A DNA stretch of 12,051 nucleotides from an uncultured Eubacteriaceae bacterium (GTDB taxonomy: Bacteria; Bacillota; Clostridia; Lachnospirales; Lachnospiraceae): contig CAMEUH010000057.1 in NCBI GenBank assembly GCA_945938055.1, positions 1 to 12,051 of the forward strand, written 5' to 3'. A model generated the notes under the pieces. The model saw only the letters and a list, made by a program, of their open reading frames with translations. It was not told the DNA's origin and ran no database searches. This document shows, in pieces, positions 8,589-12,051 of the stretch. The position numbers and the translations under genes are program-made. Numbering within the stretch: the stretch's first letter is position 1; every line of letters starts with the position of its first letter.

Positions 8589-8597
8589 ATTATACCA
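8589..8597 (-). promoter_or_regulatory. Extended -10 promoter of the small membrane protein
   Basis: The minus strand reads TGGTATAAT between the metallopeptidase stop (8640) and the ATG at 8546. No good -35 is visible at 16-18 nt. Transcription would start near 8582, leaving a leader of roughly 36 nt. Confidence 0.55.
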
Positions 8598-8639
8598 TAT
8601 TCCCTGCACAAAGGCACCTTATTTCCACACAAAATCGCC

Positions 8640-9761
8640 TCAATACAAAATGCCATCATAATATTGCAGCAAAAGTCCCACAACACCATTATAAGCCGCG
8701 ATTCCTTCCTCTACTCCATTGGCTTTAAGACTGGTATCTATCACTGTTGTGGAAATCTCATCCACTTTTTTTGTGGAAATCAATGAATGTTCTTCTATTT
8801 CTTCCCACGTTTCCTCTTTCAGAAAAATACAGTCATTTGCCACAAGCAAAGACCTTTCCGGCTGATTTCTGTAACGCGCCCATTCTTCTTTACTTCCGGA
8901 CATAAAAAGAGAATCCTGGTAAGCACGTTCCAGATAATTAAGAACGGCTAAATAGCCACTATACTGAAAAAATACATCCTCACTATTTATGCATGCCAGA
9001 TACGAAAGAAATTCCGCTTCATCCTCAAAACTGTAACCATGCAAATGAGCAAGTTCATGGCAGAAGGTCGATGGATAATTCGTAATATACATCTTTCCAT
9101 TACAATTTGCCTCCAACGAAAATGAATAGTATACTCCTGCAATATTCGCCTGGCTCATGTAAGCCGAATGATAAATATATTTTACGTCCGGGTAATACCC
9201 TGCAAGTCTTGGATATTCTTCCGATAATCCCCAAAGTGCTTCCTTTGCCGTCAACTGCATGTCCTTACGATAAATAACATTTTCCTCTTCATCACGCTCC
9301 ATAAGTTCTGCGTATGCATTGCATTGTTCCACAATAAAATTTCGCAGGATTTCAAGTTCAGTAAGAGTATATTCCCTGCTTTCTTTCATTTTATTCGGAT
9401 CCAGAGGGCTGCAATGATACAAAACGGAATAATTCAAAGTAATGATTAGACAGACCGTCAGAAAGATAACTCCAACCATTTTATAAAATTTTATCGTCCT
9501 CCGAAGAAAAGCTTTTTTCTTTCCAAGGAACACGATACAAATTCCCAGAATAACAACAATTAATGTCAGGATAATTGCTATGACTATCATGATTTCCCCC
9601 ACAGAGAAGGAAAATATATTCATGAATCTTGCAAAGATATTAACCCATATAGGAAATATACAGACCACATACCAGTCACATAACGCAGGCGAAATCCATG
9701 CCGCCAGATTTAAAAATATAATGATTGCTGACATCACTATGATGTATCGTTTGTATTTCAT
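8640..9761 (-). CDS. DUF3810-type membrane-anchored putative zinc metallopeptidase
   Basis: The product has 373 residues and starts at ATG 9761 with AAGGTGG about 10 nt upstream. Three membrane helices (about 7-25, 53-79, 95-114) anchor it; the large C-terminal domain is probably extracytoplasmic. The key motif is FCHELAHLHGYSFEDEAEF (233-251), a gluzincin-like HExxH with H235 and H239 as likely zinc ligands, E236 as the catalytic base and E248 or E250 as the possible third ligand. The helix FLSYLACINSED follows. This topology, length and motif fit the DUF3810 family, whose substrates are not established. It is preceded by its own promoter and followed, after 93 nt, by the small two-helix protein. 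A role in processing an envelope or secreted protein is possible, but no substrate is suggested by the neighbours. Zinc-peptidase chemistry is inferred from the motif only. Confidence 0.85.
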   Translation of the reverse strand: MKYKRYIIVMSAIIIFLNLAAWISPALCDWYVVCIFPIWVNIFARFMNIFSFSVGEIMIVIAIILTLIVVILGICIVFLGKKKAFLRRTIKFYKMVGVIFLTVCLIITLNYSVLYHCSPLDPNKMKESREYTLTELEILRNFIVEQCNAYAELMERDEEENVIYRKDMQLTAKEALWGLSEEYPRLAGYYPDVKYIYHSAYMSQANIAGVYYSFSLEANCNGKMYITNYPSTFCHELAHLHGYSFEDEAEFLSYLACINSEDVFFQYSGYLAVLNYLERAYQDSLFMSGSKEEWARYRNQPERSLLVANDCIFLKEETWEEIEEHSLISTKKVDEISTTVIDTSLKANGVEEGIAAYNGVVGLLLQYYDGILY

Positions 9762-9785
9762 AAAATGACTACCACCTTAACTGTC

Positions 9786-9813
9786 ATTATAAATCAAGCC
9801 ATAGTTGTCTAAA
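9786..9813 (-). promoter_or_regulatory. Putative promoter of the metallopeptidase gene
   Basis: The minus strand has TATAAT at 9791-9786 and, 16 nt upstream, TTTAGA (9813-9808), a 4-of-6 match to TTGACA. The -35 lies in the loop of the hairpin at 9795-9823 and the hairpin's second arm fills most of the spacer, so the same bases may serve as terminator and operator. Confidence 0.45.
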
Positions 9814-9823
9814 CCATGGCTTG
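9795..9823 (-). terminator. Hairpin downstream of the 6-TM chemoreceptor
   Basis: The arms CAAGCCAT (9795-9802) and ATGGCTTG (9816-9823) pair perfectly over 8 bp. After one mismatch, GTT and AAC give 3 more pairs around a 5-nt loop. It lies 50 nt after the chemoreceptor stop. On the minus strand it is followed by ATTTATAATG, a weak U-tract, so termination would be modest. It may instead be an operator overlapping the metallopeptidase promoter. Confidence 0.45.
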
Positions 9824-9873
9824 CTGATTCCTCATCTTCTATTTTTTATGGGCAATACGAACTTTTGATTTCT

Positions 9874-11445
9874 TTATTCATCTTGCTTAAGTAATTGGTT
9901 TATTTTATCAACCATTTCATTAATTGTGCCTGCCTGTGTGGCCACTTCTGCTACATCGTTGGCATTGCTCTCAGCCATTGCATTGATGGAGTTAAATTGT
10001 TCATTTGCATTGCGAATGCTTTCTGCAATATCCTGATTAATAGATACGGTCTTTTTAATAACTTCCGCCTGCTTACCATGAGCATCTCCCATTGTACCAA
10101 TAACACTTACAGATGCATTAAGACTCTCCGTTATTTCTTCCATGCTTTTGAATACATTTGCAAAATATTCATTTTGTCTTCCGAGCTTTGTTGAATTTTC
10201 CTCTATCTGTACTGTGATTTCCCCGACATTTTGCTGTACCCGTTCAATAACTCTTTCAACAACCTCTAAGGATTCCTGTGTACTATTGGCCAAATTACCC
10301 ACTTCAGTTGCCACCACTGCAAATCCCCGTCCTGCTTCTCCAGCTCTTGCTGCTTCAATCGAAGCATTTAATGCCAATAAATTGGTAGAAGAAGAAATAT
10401 CGCTGATCAGCTTCAACGTAACACCGATTTCCTGTACTGCACCGGAAAGCTTTTGTGCTATATCCGTTGTAATCTTCATTGATTCTGATACTTCGCCATT
10501 GATTGCGTGTAAATCATTCAATAGTTTTTCATTTTCCTTAGATTTATCAAGCAAATCCCTGGAAGCTGTTTCCACTCTTTCGACGTTATCCGCAACAATA
10601 CGTTCCCACTCGCTTAATTCACCCAGATTGGTCATGCTCTCATCTGTTTTGGAACTAAGCATATTACTACTTTCTACTAATTGCTCACTGGTAGCTGCAA
10701 GTTCCTGCGCAGAAGCACTTTCATTTTCTGAAATCTGTGAAAGTGTCGCACCTGCAACATATAAACTTTCTGATAGTGCCGAAACCTCTGTAAGAACATT
10801 CTTTACCTGTTCCGTATTTTTCTCCAGTTCATCTTTCTTGGCATTTACCAGAAATCTGTTAATCAGCCATGTTAATAATACGATTGTTGCTAAAGACAAT
10901 GCCACACATACAACCCTGTCCAACATATTTACCATAAACGTTCCATCTTTGGCAGGTAAATGAACGTCTCCATATAAAAACCACGAAGCAATAACAGAAA
11001 CACCAATTTCAGCGGCAGTAAGCGCAACCATTTTATAATCCAGAAAAAAAGAAGTTAATATTACGAAGAAAAATGCAAATCCCCAAAAATCGGTTGCCGG
11101 TATCATATATACAATAAAATTAAACTGAATAAACATAATTACTACAAGAAATATTTTTCCTGCCTTTAGTTTGTTTTGCATAACATAACCATCTCTTATT
11201 CCGGTCTTAATAAAGAATACTCCTATTGCCAGATAAATCAGACAGGTAACATCAAAAACAATTAAGGCCATCCAGCTTACAGTCGGAAGCCAGCCTACAA
11301 TCTTCGAAAAGGTGTATGCAAGCCCTGCACATTCACAGGCCCCCGGTACAAGCAAAAGAACAAGTACATAAACCTTGTTTATATATTCATCCAATGCTGA
11401 AACGTATTTCTTTTTAGGTAGATTTTCAAATGTTTTCATAAGCAT
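9874..11445 (-). CDS. Methyl-accepting chemotaxis protein with a six-helix membrane sensor
   Basis: The product has 523 residues and belongs to the chemoreceptors without an extracellular ligand domain. About six hydrophobic segments (roughly 25-45, 57-79, 98-116, 119-137, 139-157, 176-199) make up the N-terminal 200 residues, with only short loops, so it may sense a membrane-soluble or membrane-state signal. There is no recognisable HAMP. The cytoplasmic coiled coil starts near 205; the CheA/CheW-binding tip is about 352-387 (STNLLALNASIEAARAGEA, then GRGFAVVATEVGNLA). The C-terminus ends in KINQLLKQDE with no CheR-tethering pentapeptide. Two close starts exist, ATG 11445 and ATG 11439, each behind only the purine-rich AGAAAGAGAG, so the start is uncertain by two codons. 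It has its own strong promoter and a possible terminator after it, so it is probably a single-gene transcript. Unlike the other receptor in the window, it is intact. Confidence 0.92.
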   Translation of the reverse strand: MLMKTFENLPKKKYVSALDEYINKVYVLVLLLVPGACECAGLAYTFSKIVGWLPTVSWMALIVFDVTCLIYLAIGVFFIKTGIRDGYVMQNKLKAGKIFLVVIMFIQFNFIVYMIPATDFWGFAFFFVILTSFFLDYKMVALTAAEIGVSVIASWFLYGDVHLPAKDGTFMVNMLDRVVCVALSLATIVLLTWLINRFLVNAKKDELEKNTEQVKNVLTEVSALSESLYVAGATLSQISENESASAQELAATSEQLVESSNMLSSKTDESMTNLGELSEWERIVADNVERVETASRDLLDKSKENEKLLNDLHAINGEVSESMKITTDIAQKLSGAVQEIGVTLKLISDISSSTNLLALNASIEAARAGEAGRGFAVVATEVGNLANSTQESLEVVERVIERVQQNVGEITVQIEENSTKLGRQNEYFANVFKSMEEITESLNASVSVIGTMGDAHGKQAEVIKKTVSINQDIAESIRNANEQFNSINAMAESNANDVAEVATQAGTINEMVDKINQLLKQDE

Positions 11446-11489
11446 TCTCTCTTTCTTCTAAAATTCACAATATAGTACAATTTTGTTAT

Positions 11490-11518
11490 AATATAGCATA
11501 TTTGTACATATTTGTCAA
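11490..11518 (-). promoter_or_regulatory. Strong promoter of the six-helix chemoreceptor
   Basis: The minus strand reads TTGACA (11518-11513), a 17-nt spacer, then TATATT (11495-11490) preceded by TGC, an extended -10. The -35 hexamer is perfect for the housekeeping sigma factor. It lacks the TAAA / GCCGATAA pattern of a SigD-type flagellar promoter. The spacer contains two copies of ACAAATATG in tandem with 10-bp spacing. The leader would be about 40 nt. Confidence 0.75.
11497..11515. repeat. Tandem 9-bp direct repeat inside the chemoreceptor promoter
   Basis: CATATTTGT occurs at 11497-11505 and again at 11507-11515 on the plus strand, one helical turn apart. It lies exactly between and into the -35 element, a good position for a repressor site. 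The region is AT-rich, so chance is possible. Confidence 0.4.
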
Positions 11519-11569
11519 TTTCTATGAATTCCATTTGAAATTTTTGTATAATTTTACCATACCAAAATC

Positions 11570-11881
11570 CTAATGCCAGTACGGTTTCTGGTCTTTATGG
11601 GTAAATCCCTGCATCCGTTCCGTCAGTGCTGATAATTCCTCCCCATATACAAGAATCTGTTTTTCGTTGAGCAGCCCTTTTTCTTTCATGACCTCGAAGC
11701 TTTCCGTAAACTTTTTTAATTCACGCTGTGCCTCGTCCTTATAGTTATTCCCAAGGTTCATGTGAATCTGCGAGATAATCTCATCCAGTTCGGAAATCTT
11801 GTCCCTGGAGGATAATCTGCTTTTAAATTTACCATTTTCATCAATGCTTTGTGTCTTATGCAGAAAATCAAATAGTCCCAT
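11570..11881 (-). CDS. Small helical protein of unknown function
   Basis: The product has 103 residues. I chose ATG 11881 because AAGGAGAA lies 6 nt upstream; the frame could be extended nine codons to a GTG at 11908, but that would leave no ribosome binding site. It begins MGLFDFLHKTQ, then a polar linker (about 12-30), and continues as two or three predicted helices (about 31-57 SSRDKISELDEIISQIHMNL, 56-75 and 80-95) with a C-terminal HKDQKPYWH. There is no signal peptide or membrane segment, so it is probably cytoplasmic. I do not recognise the family and see no catalytic motif. The helical, charged composition suits a protein-protein interaction role. It lies directly downstream of a large palindrome and 124 nt upstream of the chemoreceptor start, which has its own promoter. 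Confidence 0.8.
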   Translation of the reverse strand: MGLFDFLHKTQSIDENGKFKSRLSSRDKISELDEIISQIHMNLGNNYKDEAQRELKKFTESFEVMKEKGLLNEKQILVYGEELSALTERMQGFTHKDQKPYWH

Positions 11882-11887
11882 TTTCAA

Positions 11888-11895
11888 TTCTCCTT
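11888..11895 (-). promoter_or_regulatory. Ribosome binding site of the small helical protein
   Basis: The minus strand reads AAGGAGAA, 6 nt before ATG 11881. It decides between this ATG and the upstream GTG at 11908. Confidence 0.75.
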
Positions 11896-11910
11896 CTCTT
11901 GCAAACACCC

Positions 11911-11991
11911 AAAATGGCCATATATTCCAACCATTTTTTTCCCGCCATTAAAATTAGCCGAAAAGAAACGATTGAAATATATGGCCTTCTT
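11911..11991 (-). repeat. Long near-perfect palindrome / RNA hairpin
   Basis: The 71 bases 11916-11986 fold symmetrically around a 7-nt loop (11948-11954). Of 32 opposing pairs, 25 are Watson-Crick. On minus-strand RNA five of the remaining seven become G-U pairs, leaving two mismatches (11937/11965 and 11943/11959). Plus-strand RNA would have six mismatches. The outer arm is GGCCATATATT at 11916-11926, pairing with 11976-11986. Four further outer bases on each side (AAAA against TCTT) also nearly pair. On the minus strand AUUUU follows the structure, so it may be a long terminator for a gene to the right or a leader structure of the small gene that starts 30 nt downstream. It could also be a remnant of a palindromic mobile element. 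Confidence 0.65.
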
Positions 11992-12013
11992 TTTCAGTAT
12001 GATTCCATTACAA

Positions 12014-12049
12014 TCAACTTTCCTGATCTATCTTCTCCACCTTAATAGC
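12014..12049 (-). CDS. Possible C-terminal tail of an upstream gene
   Basis: From the right edge, one minus-strand frame reads AIKVEKIDQES and then TGA at 12016-12014, just before the palindrome. It could be the end of a gene lying mostly outside the window. The fragment is too short to identify, and the other frames also stop within the same stretch (TAA at 12046-12044, TAG at 12030-12028). Confidence 0.3.
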   Translation of the reverse strand, partial: AIKVEKIDQES

Positions 12050-12051
12050 AC

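Noticed and set aside
8547..8609. 21-residue N-terminal extension of the small membrane protein
   Set aside because: It would place the extended -10 promoter inside the coding region, while a near-perfect ribosome binding site marks ATG 8546.
10142..10963. 273-codon open frame on the plus strand
   Set aside because: It lies wholly antisense to the intact chemoreceptor gene. Its Ser/Thr/Ala-rich translation is what an opposite frame of a coiled-coil gene gives, and it has no ribosome binding site.
11481..11496. TTATAATATA on the plus strand as a divergent promoter
   Set aside because: No plus-strand gene follows, and the AT-rich stretch is explained by the minus-strand promoter.
11868..11948. 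26-codon minus-strand frame starting MAGKKWLEYM, a possible leader peptide
   Set aside because: There is no ribosome binding site, and it starts inside the palindrome and runs out of frame into the small gene. It has no run of regulatory codons.

Overview
The window looks like a chromosomal segment from a motile, low-GC Firmicute, most likely a Clostridia member of the Lachnospiraceae type. This rests on the AT-rich sequence, strong AGGAGG-like ribosome binding sites, extended -10 promoters, the protein families present (Cache-type chemoreceptor, BarA-like hybrid kinases, the 'permease of phosphate ABC transporter'-type small protein, a protein with a GADGPT-like N-terminus) and my memory of similar proteins in that family. 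It is not a database result. Every gene I can support is on the minus strand, so transcription runs from high to low coordinates. There are no tRNA or rRNA genes, transposases or CRISPR arrays, and no gap longer than about 170 bases without a gene.

In the direction of transcription, the right edge (about 12050-11880) holds a possible gene tail and a striking 71-81 nt near-perfect palindrome. A 103-residue helical protein of unknown function (11881-11570) follows. Next comes a chemoreceptor with six membrane helices and no extracellular sensor domain (11445-9874), driven by a TTGACA / TGCTATATT promoter whose spacer contains a 10-bp-period direct repeat. A hairpin next to a second promoter separates it from a membrane-anchored HELAH-type putative metallopeptidase of the DUF3810 kind (9761-8640). 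A small two-helix membrane protein (8546-8292) follows with its own extended -10 promoter.

The core of the window is a tight signalling cluster. The first gene is a BarA/ArcB-like hybrid histidine kinase with membrane helices, HisKA, HATPase, pseudo-receiver, receiver and HPt (8247-5461). It overlaps by 4 nt a second hybrid kinase (5464-2795) that has six membrane helices, HisKA, HATPase and receiver, but no HPt. In place of an HPt it carries a complete C-terminal DegV (fatty-acid-binding, FakB-like) domain. 74 nt later is a dCache chemoreceptor (2720-727) broken by a one-base frameshift near its C-terminus. A protein (676 to beyond base 1) opening with a degenerate GADGPT motif, of the kind seen in sodium-pumping decarboxylase beta subunits, comes last.

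The main biological idea is inference: the two coupled kinases may form one phosphorelay, with the DegV fusion lending a lipid- or acyl-ligand-responsive input and the neighbour supplying the only HPt. The DegV-fused kinase has Gly instead of the expected Asp in its ATP-binding G1 box, so it may act as a regulatory partner rather than an active kinase. No stand-alone response regulator with an output domain lies in the window.
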